Positions 1 to 10,983 of a stretch of 64,000 nucleotides of DNA are shown in pieces. The position numbers were made by a program, and so were the translations under genes. The stretch covers positions 32,664,122-32,728,121 of the forward strand of contig NC_092794.1 in assembly GCF_918797505.1 (NCBI RefSeq), in the 5' to 3' direction. The notes beneath the pieces are model-generated. The model did not search any database and was not told where the DNA came from. It saw only the letters and a program-made list of their open reading frames with translations. This DNA comes from Bemisia tabaci. Lineage: Eukaryota > Arthropoda > Insecta > Hemiptera > Aleyrodidae. How positions within the stretch are numbered: the first letter of the stretch is position 1; the number at the start of each line of letters is the position of its first letter.

Positions 1-1220
1 AGAAGCCAAGATAACTAGCTAAGAATTACACCCCTACGGCTTCTGAATAGAGGCGATGAAGAACGGCTAGCCCTAACTTTTTTTTTTTTCTCACGTGGAG
101 GAGGTTGAGGGGAATCCGTCGGCGGACGATGTCCAATGAGGGACCAAGTGTGCCTTAGACTTCGACTTGACTGAGAATTCCAGCAATAGTTACAATAAAA
201 TGAGGAAGATAGTTCGAATAAGAAATGGAGGTTTGACTTGGACCTGATTTACGGGCAGGAAGAAAATATCGTTCATTAATATTGACAATAAATATTGCAA
301 AAAAGTAAAAGCTAAAATTTGAAAAAGGGTGAGACATCACGCTGCCTTTCCGTACACCCGTATAATTTATTTGCTGGAAAACTCAGAATCCCAAATTTGA
401 AGAGCGGATTTAAACCAAAGAAAAAGCGACGATACAAATGAAATAGAGCAAGGAACAAAACCATCATTAATATAAACTTCGAAGTATTCAGACTTTCAGC
501 GATTCTACCTTTTTTTACTTTTTCACTCGAGAGGTTGCCAGATTGTGCGATAAATGTGAATATTTTACATGGATTTGAATTGGGAAAAGTGTTTAAAAAA
601 AAACAACTTATCTGGCAACAGTAGAGTCCGGGGGGGACGAGAGGCTGCCTTCCTGGGAAAACCCATGATTTAGCCGGAAATGTCATTAAAACAATTGATT
701 CCGTTTGAAGCATCAATTGTATACCAGGGGAAAGCTATTTTAAAATAATAATTGTAAATGGACACAGATGCTACAGAGAGGGAAAAAGGGAAGGGAAAGG
801 AAATGAAATGAGGATATGATTACTAATATGCAATCAGAGAGAATAAAACAAAAACATCAGAGAAATTTATATGCGATGAAAGTATAAGAAAAAAGGAACT
901 CGAACTATATTATCGTTGAGCAGTTTTTAGACCCCTACGCCACCGATAATCTTCTTAAGAGGTAAAGATGAACTTTTGCTACTTCAGCAAGTCAAATCGC
1001 GGAAGGAGATGCATGGATTGTCTTTTTCCGCCACCCGATGGGATGACGTCCCAATCAAATGCGTTTGTGAAGAAATGATCGATCCCCATCATCGCTTCAT
1101 CTCCACACATCTATTCATGTGCAAACGATGGCACGCTCCGGCAACAAGGTTCTGTGACGAAATCATCTTTGCCTCCAGAGTCTCCAAAATGTATACATCT
1201 TAGTGATCAAATGTCCAATC
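1..1220. other. No gene recognised
   Basis: AT-rich sequence with only short chance open frames on both strands. Nothing matches a family I know, and I see no clear repeat structure. Confidence 0.5.
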
Positions 1221-1225
1221 ACTGA

Positions 1226-1343
1226 GAAAAATAGCTCGCGGAGCGAGCCGAATGTCACTCGCGTAGCGAGTGCTCGGGGGTCAAGGGGGCGCAGCCCCTT
1301 GGCTGGCCGTGACGGACGCGCAAAGCAAGTCCAGAACGGCTAG
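1226..1343 (+). mobile_element. Helitron 3'-end-like palindrome cluster (remnant)
   Basis: Three short palindromes follow each other: GCTCGCGGAGCGAGC, CACTCGCGTAGCGAGTG and GGGGCGCAGCCCC. The region ends with a CTAG at 1339-1342 followed by T. The same build (GGGCCGCGAAGCGGCCC, GGCGCGGAGCGCC, GGGGGCGTAGCCCCC, CTAG) ends the two better Helitrons at 43.4 and 50.4 kb, so this is probably a diverged terminus. I found no 5' end for it. Confidence 0.35.
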
Positions 1344-1344
1344 T

Positions 1345-1833
1345 AAAACCATAAAAACCAGAGTTTCAGAAAAGAAAGAGGAACCTAAGGTCTTGACTTG
1401 ACCTGACCGCATCACTGGAGGCCGTACTTGACCACTGAGCTCAATCAAAAGAGAACGAAGAGGCCGACCCCTGGGGCAGTTACTCTGAGTCACCTTCTCT
1501 TTGTTATAGCTCAGGAGAGAAAAGATTAGAGGAACTGAAATATCAATCTACGGAGTGGATTATATCAATCTAAAGGAGTGTCAGGCTGCCTTTACCTTTA
1601 GAAAGGTCCTCCAAAGGATCGATGAAGTGCATCATATTTTTCCACCGTCAAGTTTATAATCGGCGATTTTTATGATGCAAGCATCGGCTCCTTTAAATCA
1701 TATCATCGATTCAAATCAACTCCACTTATTCAACGTCATTTATCGCTTTTTTTTTTGAATTTTCGGTTTATTTCTAATTCGGTTTTTTTTTAGATATTTT
1801 ACCAATAAATGGATAATGTGTAATGTAAGCTTT
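1345..1833. other. No gene recognised
   Basis: AT-rich DNA without recognisable coding or repeat structure. Confidence 0.5.
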
Positions 1834-2600
1834 TCAAAAGTACACCTTGAGTTCGAAGAAGAGAAAAAAATTAAAATTGCAGTGACTATTCATGAGATGC
1901 TCGGATTACCGTGGGAAACCCCGCCTTTTTTGAGCATTTCCGGCCGGTTTCCATTTCCGTTTAGCTCCGTAACACATCGATGCACTTTTATTAGTGTTAA
2001 GTACTCAAAAGATTACACCATAAGGTTGAAGTAAAGAGAAAAAATTAAAACTTCAGTGACTATTCAGGAGATGCATCGGTTCGCGTGTAATAGATGGTTT
2101 TTCGCCGTCATTTTTTAGCATTTCCGGCCGGTTTTAATTTCCGTTTAGATCCGTGCCCCATCGATGCACGTTAGTAAGTGTTTATTACTCGAAAGTATAT
2201 ACCTTAAGGTTGAAATAGGTAGAGAAAATTAGAAATTGCAGTTACAATCCATGGTATGCATCGGTTACGATGTGAAAAATCGCCTTTTTGCGTAAATTTC
2301 GAGGATATTTGGTCGGTTTCCGGTTTCCCTCAGGCCGTTAATCGATCGGTGAATGTATGGGAAGCGTTGCTAGTCTGATTTTATACATATTAGAGGGTAG
2401 AAAGGGAAAAAATATCGATAATTGAAGAGTTTACTATCGAAAGATTTGGATTAACATGTAAAAATTCGTCTTTTTTTTACCATTTTTGACCTTTTTTGGC
2501 CTATTTGAATTTTTTTAGGCCCTTAACCGTCCGAGTTCCATTGAAAAAAGTATATGAACCGAAAGTATACATCCTAAGCTTGAAGTAAAAAATAAAAAAT
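1834..2600. repeat. Degenerate tandem array, about 183-bp monomer, about 4 copies
   Basis: Units begin near 1834, 2018, 2201 and 2392 and share blocks such as acctTRAGgTTgAA, the TTTCCGGCCGGTTT block, and ATCGATGCAC. The first two copies are the most alike and later ones decay. Open frames inside it have no family match. Confidence 0.7.
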
Positions 2601-3030
2601 CGAAAATCTGAGAGACAGTTTTTTCGAGTTTTCAGTTTGAACATTGAATGGCGAAAAAATCGTAAATTTTAAAAAACCCTAAATTACGGCCATTAGAATA
2701 ATTTTTAGCTAAATTTCGATGGCATATTCAGAATCTACATGAAAAAATGGTCTAGAAACACTCTTTCAAAGTATGATGGATTGATACAGAGTCTCGCTAT
2801 GGAGAGTCAAAGAGAGGGAAGTCGAGAAAATGAGAATCGCTAAAACGGGCGTTTTTGAATATCGCTAAAATTCACCCCATCTTTGGGGTCGATATCTCGC
2901 GAACGGGGCGTCAGATGGGAAAACCCTTCAAATTAGTTTCTTATAATTATGTAAAGACCCCGTATACCAATTTTCAGCCAAATCGGAGGGGGTCGGGTTC
3001 CGAGCCTGGTACACTTGACGTGGAATGACC

Positions 3031-4622
3031 CGTATAAATTTCTCCTTCGTTGCCAAATTTTCGAGGAAAATCGTGCCATAGAGCCAAATATTTGAAAAAT
3101 TGGATAAATCCCCACGCCACGGTTTATGGAAGTGGGGCATAGCTTTCATATTGACGTACTTACGTAACAGATCTTACCTATCTATACAACATATCAAAAG
3201 AGCATAGTTGTATTTGGATTCCCACGATCTGAAAATTGTCCGGGATGTCACCTTTTGCGACCTTTTCTTATGAGTAAGGTAGATATTTTGAATGTTTTTC
3301 GACCTTTAGTCGTCTTCCGTAAAGGTGTATCGTTTGTATTTTTGCTGTAATTTTCATTTTTGGCAGTATAAATTGCTTGTGATGAACTTTAAAGGACCTT
3401 ACGATCCATTGTTGCCATTTCGGCCAATTTTTAGGGTTTTTTTTTTCAATTTTACATGCGTTAGACTTTATTCAACCTGTAACCGTGTACAGCGTACACT
3501 CAGATTTTTGGAAATAACGTAATAAAGTACATCATTGTAACGTTCTTTGTAACTTTTTCTTACGAGACCATATGTCATAGAACGTAGAAGGTTTTAGGAA
3601 ATGAATAATGACTTTCATGCAGAATTGAAGAGCTTTCCGGAAAAAGGGCACATACGGAAAAAACGCGTTCTGAGAAAAACGCATTTTAAGTTTTCATTCT
3701 TACATTCTGGGCAGTGATTATGACATACGTCGGAACTGGGGCACTCATATCAACGTTCATACACCCTAGAATGAATAACGACCATTGGTAAAACTTACAC
3801 TTCTTTCAGTGTTGTGGGAAGAATTTTTTAAAAATTTTCCGTTATGTTCCCTTTTCCCGGAAATGGACCGGTGGTCATAGGTTTTGGCTTTTGAAGCTGA
3901 ATTTTCGAGACTTTAAATAGTATCTAAACAAGAGTAAATAATTCCGATTGATTAATAAATAATAATTTCGATTGAGAACGCGCGGGTGGATCATCTTTGA
4001 TCATTATTAATGAAAAAGACTGCGAAACACGCGAAAAAATCGAAAAATTCAATCTCACACCGAGACCGTTAAAAATTAAATCAATAATAATTACAAAAAA
4101 TCACGTGTGACAGGTGCAACGCGTAGATAATCCCTACAATCCCTGCAACCCGATGCTATTGCATTGATTAGCAGAATCAGTGCGATCGTCTGTAGTGAGG
4201 GATCCTTATCAGTATCCATCACCTTCCTGCCTGCCTGCGCGCTATCTCCTCAACGTCGCGGCGACCGTACCCAGAAGCAAATAGATGAAATACGTTTGTG
4301 ACCCTTGACGTATTGTTAGCCTCACAAAACGTGGTCTCGAAGCTCCAAAAATTGATCAATTAAGCTGGAACTCGGAACATTTGTTTATTAGGATGCGAGA
4401 AATCCATTTCAGAGACGATTTGCAGATCGTGGGAATCCAAATACAACTATGCTCTTTTAATATGTTGTATAGATAGGTAAGATCTGTTACGTAAGTACGT
4501 CAATATGAAAGCTATGCCCCACTTCCATAAACCGTGGCGTGGGGATTTATCCAATTTTTCAAATATTTGGCTCTATGGCACGATTTTCCTCGAAAATTTG
4601 GCAACGAAGGAGAAATTTATAC
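3031..4622. repeat. Long inverted repeat (foldback), about 200-bp arms
   Basis: The left arm at about 3031-3235 is nearly the reverse complement of about 4418-4622, which is why the same short translation appears on opposite strands in both places. The spacer is about 1.2 kb. The family is dispersed: sequence from about 3160 to 3420 is recognisably related to 51.2-51.42, 53.59-53.7 and 53.96-54.07 kb. Confidence 0.85.
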
Positions 4623-6900
4623 ATGAAATTTTATTTTTAATTTACGTTCTTTCCCTCAACGCACACCGTTTTCCGTTTAAAATAAGTTTTTCAGTAGAAT
4701 TGTGAGTAAAATAGGGAAAAATCCCTGAATACGAGCAAAAATGGTATCAATGGACCGCAAGACCCCTAAAAATTTATCGGAGCCCCTTTCAAAGGCCAGA
4801 AATGGAAAGTACGCAAAAAAATATGTAGGAATGACCTCGTGAAGCTCAAGGAAGGGAGTGTACAGACGACTCAGAGCGGCGAGCGGCGCCCGGATTCCAG
4901 TCGGCGCGCGCGGAGCGTAAACTTAAATTGCTCATATCTCCCTTACCAATCGATTCCCTGGGAGCTATAACATATCAAAAGAAATGGAAAAGTACGAATA
5001 ATACAATGAACTGTTTTTTTTCGAATCGAGAATCCGGCATTTGACGATATACTAGGGTTGAAAAAAAATTTACCCTTACGAAAGTGTGAAAAATGGCATC
5101 ATTGCAATCTGAAATTACCTAACCGAACAAATTGAGTACATATTTCAAAAGAACGCAATTTGTGGAGAATTTTTGGGCAAACCGTACCTCAATGTCTCTT
5201 TTCGTTCAAAAGATATGGAACTCGACGGTTTCCAACTTGGCAACGCTGCTCGTGGAAAGAAAATCATTTCAGGCCTTGAAATTTTGGCAGAGTTAAGAAA
5301 TTTCATGAAAGATTATAAAAAGAAATTTCACGAGGAAATTTCATTTAACACTCAGAATTCAGGATTAAACCCTAGAAACTTAGGAATCTCATTAAGTCTC
5401 TTTAAACGCACGTGGTAAACTGTCAAAGGGAACTTTAGAAATACCCAGGAAGTTGAGTAAAACAGCAAAAACATAATTTTGAATTTTTTTTCTCAAATTT
5501 TGGTTGAACACACAGCCGTACCGGTTGAACACCAAAATAAATTTTACGGATAAAGTAAGACGTTAGCTTTCATACTTGGAACAAAACAAATTTCTTGATT
5601 ATAAAGAGTCCTAGTACCCCCTAATAGTATATCCTTCTTTTTTGGCACAAAAGGGAGGGAGGGATCTTGAACTATCCTTGAAACAATTTAAATGATTTTT
5701 CCGAAATTAACAATTTCCTTCGCTAACGTACTTCTTTTTTGAAATAGGAAATATTTGATAAATAAGTAGAGTACCTGTATTTTTGAGCTTTGAAGTGATA
5801 GATTTTGAGATCAGTAAGTAGGTAGGTATTTTACTTTTTCTTGAATCTGAGAGAAAATGTTTCAAAATGAAAGAGTAAGCATTTTGTAAGTATAAGAGAA
5901 GACGAGAAGAGAAGAACTAAGAAGAGGCAGCGCTCCACTTGGTCTAATTGACGAATATTATTCTCTTTAAAAATAAAAACAAATTCTGTTAGAAAAAACA
6001 AGCATTTTTGATATTTTGTCGGTGGAAAGAAATTTCATGAAATTTCTTGTGAAATTTCACGAAATTTCATTCGACGAAATTTCTTTTAGCAACTCTGAAT
6101 TTTGGGAAAAGGCGTATCCCATAGTGAGGAATGATATACTGAAAATTGGTCAACATCCATGAGGGGGGAATTTTTGTCGATTTTGCACCCACCCCTTTCA
6201 GACTAATAGCTTTAACAGTTCCTGAGAAAAAGGGTCATTTGTATGAGCAGCAGTCATCTTTATGAGGTGGTGCAGCACTGGTACTAGGATTAAGACTTTA
6301 CCGACATAGGAAGTGAACTTTCTTGAAAGTTCAAAGTTTGTTAAAAAAAACCCCTGCTTTTTTAGCTTTAGGAATATTTTGAAAAAAGTTGAGTTGAGTT
6401 ACACAGAATATCCTCGTTCCACTTATGCTCCTTACCTACTCTTGTGAACAGATCAAAAAAAAGGTTATGAAGATATCTCTTTTAGTTTCTGAGATAAAGG
6501 GTCATTTAGTTAAAAAAACCAAACTTGCGGAAACAGTAAAAATAGAAAAAAAAGTAGCATTGTTCCAGTAAGTATTTGGAAGAAAATAAAATCACTCACA
6601 TATTTACTCAAAAGGAAAGTATAGCATGTTATATACCATTTTAATCAGCAAAGTAAGCTGTTCAAGAATAAATTATAAAACGAAAATGCCATTTTTTTTA
6701 TTTTGGGTGTACAGACTCACTTTAACCAGGTTCAACTCGAAGTTGGTCACGACTCAAAAACTTGAGCTAGAATGTCAAGAGGAGCAACACCAGATACTAA
6801 AAACCGCAATTTCGAAATCGGTTGTTAGAGCTCCTGGAGAAATAATCGCGATTTTATGGTTTTATTAGGCTTTCTTCAGAAAATAGGCTCATGTAGGGCA
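4623..6900. other. No gene recognised; small GAAATTTC cluster at 6036-6085
   Basis: AT-rich non-coding-looking DNA. At 6036-6085 the palindromic octamer GAAATTTC and near copies recur about five times within 50 bp. A moderately GC-rich stretch lies at 4850-4920. No gene is supported. Confidence 0.5.
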
Positions 6901-6908
6901 ACTAGATT

Positions 6909-7412
6909 TCCCCCATGCCCCATTTCCTCTGGGATTGATCTGAATTTTGAGTATGTTATTCACCGATATGAAGTACGACTCTCCTGAAATTTTCAAGATC
7001 GAGAAAATTTTTTGCTCCCGTAACAACGTTGCAAAGTTTCAAACTTGAAAATTATAGTTTTGAAAAAGAAATTGTGACACTGGCCCCCTGCTTCTTGAAT
7101 TCGTCTGAATTTATAGAATGTTCTCTTCCGATATGAGGTTAAAATTTTCTGAAATTTTCATGGCCGGAAAATATTTTTTCCTCTCGTTACAACGTTGCCA
7201 AATTTTCAACTTGAAAATTTTGGGTTTGGAGGTAACACGATGGCATGGCCCATGTCTTAATTAATTGATCTGCATTTTTGGTGCTTTATTCTTCCATATA
7301 AGTAGCAAATTCTCTGAAATTTTCATGACTGGATAATTTTTTCACTCCAATTTCGACGTTGCCAAGTTTCGAACTTCAGAATTACGGATTTGACCATAAA
7401 ATGATGTCGTTT
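6909..7412. repeat. Degenerate tandem array, about 165-bp monomer, 3 copies
   Basis: Three successive units carry the same order of blocks: a GCCCC..C start, TTGATCTGAATTTT-like, CTGAAATTTTCA, then CAACGTTGCCAA-like and a run ending in a hydrophobic-codon-free AT stretch. Units start near 6909, 7080 and 7245. No coding evidence. Confidence 0.65.
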
Positions 7413-8540
7413 GGGCAGAACACCTTGCAGAACTTTTTTTATTTATGAGTAATTTTACTAAGTGTTTCGATAATTTGTCTCGTCAAAACTGTAAGCTTGC
7501 CTTGTTGCCGTTTTACTAATTTTATTCCGCATGAATGTTTCTATAGTGCATCTTGCTGCAACTGCAAGTGCTGGTTTGTTTCATTTGCTTTAGCAGCATC
7601 CATTCAAATATAAAATGATACGCCATCAGTTTGTGCATGTGCACTGGAAAAATTTACATTTGCCTCCACTACATCTTTGAATAGGTGAGTTTTAGTTTTT
7701 CATTATAATAAATTGCATTATAATAAAATAATTTTGAAATCAGCTATTCCTGGAAAAAGTGAAAATAAAAAATTATTCCCTCTGTGATGAAAAAGGAGGA
7801 GTGAAAAAATCTGCCAAAAAAGAAACCCTCGTGAGAGTTCGGAACTCATCTTCTGTCCGCAGAGAAATTGGAGGGCCCCAATCCAGGATTCTTCACCGAA
7901 AAAAAACCTCCACAATTTATTATAATGAAAAACTAAAACTCATCTTTTTAAAGATGAAATGCGGATTTTATTCTACATGTGTATGTGATAACTCTGATGA
8001 TGACCATCAGGCCGAGAAGCTTGAGTTTGAAATAAATATTAATTGTTTGTTACCTAATCATGTTCCATAATTTTACTTGAAAAGTCTGAAATAAAGAGGT
8101 AAACCAAATAGAGAAAGGGAACAGGAAGTTTCTTTTAAAAAGTACTAAATAGTATTGTTTCTTGCATTGTTATATTTTACTACTTTTTTTTTCAAGCTTT
8201 TTACAATATTTGTTCGAAAAGTTTTACCCCTTATGCTACAAGGGAACTCTAAATTTTACAAGAGAAACAACACATTTTCCATGCAGTTTCTTACAATATG
8301 TTACAATATTTCTTCAAAAATTTAAAGCCTAGAATTATTCGTGGCAGAGTTATTTTCTAAATAGAAAGGACCTTGAATGAGAGAAAACGGAAACATTCTT
8401 ATTGAGTAACAATTCACATCTTTAGGACAGCAATGAGAGGTTCGAGAGCTCATAATTTGTTATAGGTTTTGGAGAAATAATGTTCTTTCTAAAATTAGAA
8501 TCTTACAGGTCTAGGGAACTATCGATGGTGGAGCTAACCA
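7413..8540. other. No gene recognised
   Basis: An open frame at 7759-8070 (+) translates to a basic, low-similarity peptide with no motif I recognise and no splice context. I do not call it a gene. Confidence 0.4.
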
Positions 8541-8544
8541 ACCA

Positions 8545-9735
8545 CAAATTTCAGTTGCGTTTGAAAGGAACCCCGCATGATCCTTATGAGGACACCCCCC
8601 CTCCCACGGTTATATCTGATGAAACTTGCGTCCGTTGTTCCGCTAGTCATTCTAATCAAAAGTTCTGGTGGGCCGAAAGAGCGCCTGTGTACGGTTTTCG
8701 AGATATTCGCCGTTTCATGTGCGTGAACGGAATTTTCGCGCGCTCCCGCCGGCTGGAATATTGTACGGTGCTACTCGTGCCCTTCCCTCCCAGCACAATC
8801 CGGTCCCTCTTCGCTACCACGCTTCCCGTACCTAAACTTCTCTGCAGCTCCAAATCTGACGCTTACAGAGTCCAGCCCGCACACAAACTACGGGCTTCTA
8901 AGAGGCTCATCGATGGAACTGTTGACTGCTGCCTTTCAAAGATCGTTGGTTCGACGATCTTCGAAGGTAACCGATGTGTTTGGGACACATCAAAAATCAG
9001 ATCTTGAAATTTTCAAAGAATTTTGAGCAGAAATGGCTAAGAAATTGAAGAATTCTTACTAGTTTGAGAGCCCCAGATCCCCCAGTTTTCAGGTGGGCTA
9101 GATGCTTATGAGGCAGCGCCCACCATCAGCGGACCCCGCCACACGCCCCATGCCATTTCCTCACGCCGCTCAATGATGGTGGACAGTTCTGCCGTCCTGA
9201 GGAAAAACGCCGTATGAGCCTCCAGGCGGTGGCAAATTTCCTTTGATAAAACATGAATTTCCCAGTGGACTTATGAATATTTACCTTCTAATTTTGTAGA
9301 CAATTTTTTCATCTGAAGTTTCTGAAAATTTCAAGGAAAAATATCCATAACTTTCCTAAAAATAAACAGTTTATCAGAGGAAATTTGGCATCTCTCGAAT
9401 GCTCATACGGCATTTTTCCTTGGCACGGCAGAGTTGGACACAGCCTTGTAAGCGGCAGAGGAGCCAAGGCACCGGTGGCGAGAAAGCGGAAACGGGCCAG
9501 AGGGGACTGGGAGGGAAGGACACAAGTAGCACCGCACAATGGTTCGGCTTCCAGTGGGAGTGCGAAATGTCTGTTTATACACATACACGGCGAAAATCTC
9601 GAAAACCGCACATGGGATCTTTTCGAACAATGCAAGCTTTTAATTAGAATGACTAGCTGAGCGACATATCTAAGTCTCATTCGACTTGACCGAGGGGGAG
9701 GGGGGGGGGCGTAAGGTGATTCCATGTGATCTAGG
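8545..9735. repeat. Diverged foldback element
   Basis: About 8545-8800 is an imperfect reverse complement of about 9500-9730. Shared blocks include CTGGGAGGGAAGG, AAGTAGCACCG-like, AATATCTCGAAAACCG-like and TTAGAATGACTAGC, and both outer ends carry a C/G homopolymer run. The 176-codon open frame at 8480-9007 runs along one arm and is probably not a gene. Confidence 0.7.
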
Positions 9736-10791
9736 GACGAGGTCCACCACCATGTTGCGATACCTCACGGTTTGTGTCTTGGAGGCAGTAATTATCGTGA
9801 TGTACAAAATAATGAAAGAAACTGATCCATAGCGTGTAGCAGCATTAATACTGGGTAGAATGACATCAAATTTGGGAACAATCATTGAAAATTTACATCT
9901 GAAACTACTTTAACGAACGTTGCCTGTTGACGCAATGTGTTAGAGAGAGATAACATGACAACAACTCTCCCTCATACATTGAGTCGAAGTGCCACGTGCA
10001 TTATGGTAGTTTTAGTTGTAAATTATCAATAAATCTTCACAAGGTTGATGTCATTATACTAAGTAGTAGTCTGTCGTCTAAAGGAAAAACGCTGTAACTC
10101 CATTCCAAATTTTATATTTTTTTTCTCACATACTGCTCTATTACAAAAAATCCAACTAGGTACTACAAGGCTTCATTATTTAATATTCAGTTCTTCATGG
10201 TACCGCCAAAATCGACTGAGGAAAGTAAAGGGTTAATATTTCTTCATCTTCTTTATAATACGGCAGTTGCTTGAAAAAAATTGAAAAATGTTTGAATGGA
10301 AACACAGCGTCTACATTTTGGATGGGAGTAATGCTCCTACACATTATGAATCTAACTTGTACGTGTCGACAATTATTGCTTCTCAGGCACACACCGTGTG
10401 GCAGCGAAAAATGGCGAATCTCGTTTTAATATCAGATAGAATTATCATTAGGATTGTGCAGGGTTCTTTCTGCTCATGTTTTAGTTAAGCAAAAGAGTAC
10501 AACTCTACATATTTGCACTAAATTTTCAAAGAATGCTATTGAAGGGACGGAGAATAATCAAACAAAATTGTGTGCAAATACTATGATCCGGCTCTCTCTA
10601 AAAAAAATAAAGCATCGTATGAGATTTGAAGGTCTGTGAACCAAGATACACATGGTTTGGGGCTTTCACCATCAATATGAAAATTTTGCTTCAATTCTGT
10701 TCTGCACATTTTCTGAGGAGGCTCACTGTTCAACTGACCTCAGTAACCTCACTCCACCAATGACCTTCATGATGACAAATATTACTCTATT
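9736..10791 (-). other. MED18 3' flank and likely 3' UTR
   Basis: Sequence directly downstream of the MED18 stop on the minus strand. No other gene is recognised. I could not pick a polyadenylation signal with confidence. Confidence 0.5.
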
Positions 10792-10983
10792 TTACGGAGG
10801 TCCAGTGACTGGTAACCTTTTATAGTCTATCTTATCTAACTGTACTAAAGGCCTCAACTGCTCTGCAAAATTTTTCATATCTTCCCCAATTGCATCTTGA
10901 CCATTCGGAGCTAATACACTTAACTCAACTAGATATGACTGAGACATTGGCTCCACGCTCTCAGGAGGTTTGCCTTGGCCCAT
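10792..10983 (-). CDS. MED18: MED18 exon 4 (C-terminal, with stop)
   Basis: The exon follows a strong acceptor, ttctctttttcag, in phase 0. It encodes SQSYLVELSV, GEDMKNFAEQLRPLVQL, KIDYKRL and a short tail VTGPP before TAA at 10794-10792. The ATG at its first codon is internal, not a start. Confidence 0.95.
   Translation of the reverse strand: MGQGKPPESVEPMSQSYLVELSVLAPNGQDAIGEDMKNFAEQLRPLVQLDKIDYKRLPVTGPP

Noticed and set aside
2928..4705. Same peptide (MKAMPHFHKPWRGDLSNF) on both strands at two places
   Set aside because: It is the mirror image of one inverted repeat, not a conserved gene pair.
7759..8070. 103-codon open frame as a gene
   Set aside because: No motif, both strands open, no splice or promoter context.
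8480..9007. 176-codon open frame
   Set aside because: It runs along an arm of a diverged foldback, has no recognisable motif, and the opposite strand is also open. Chance frame in GC-richer repeat DNA.
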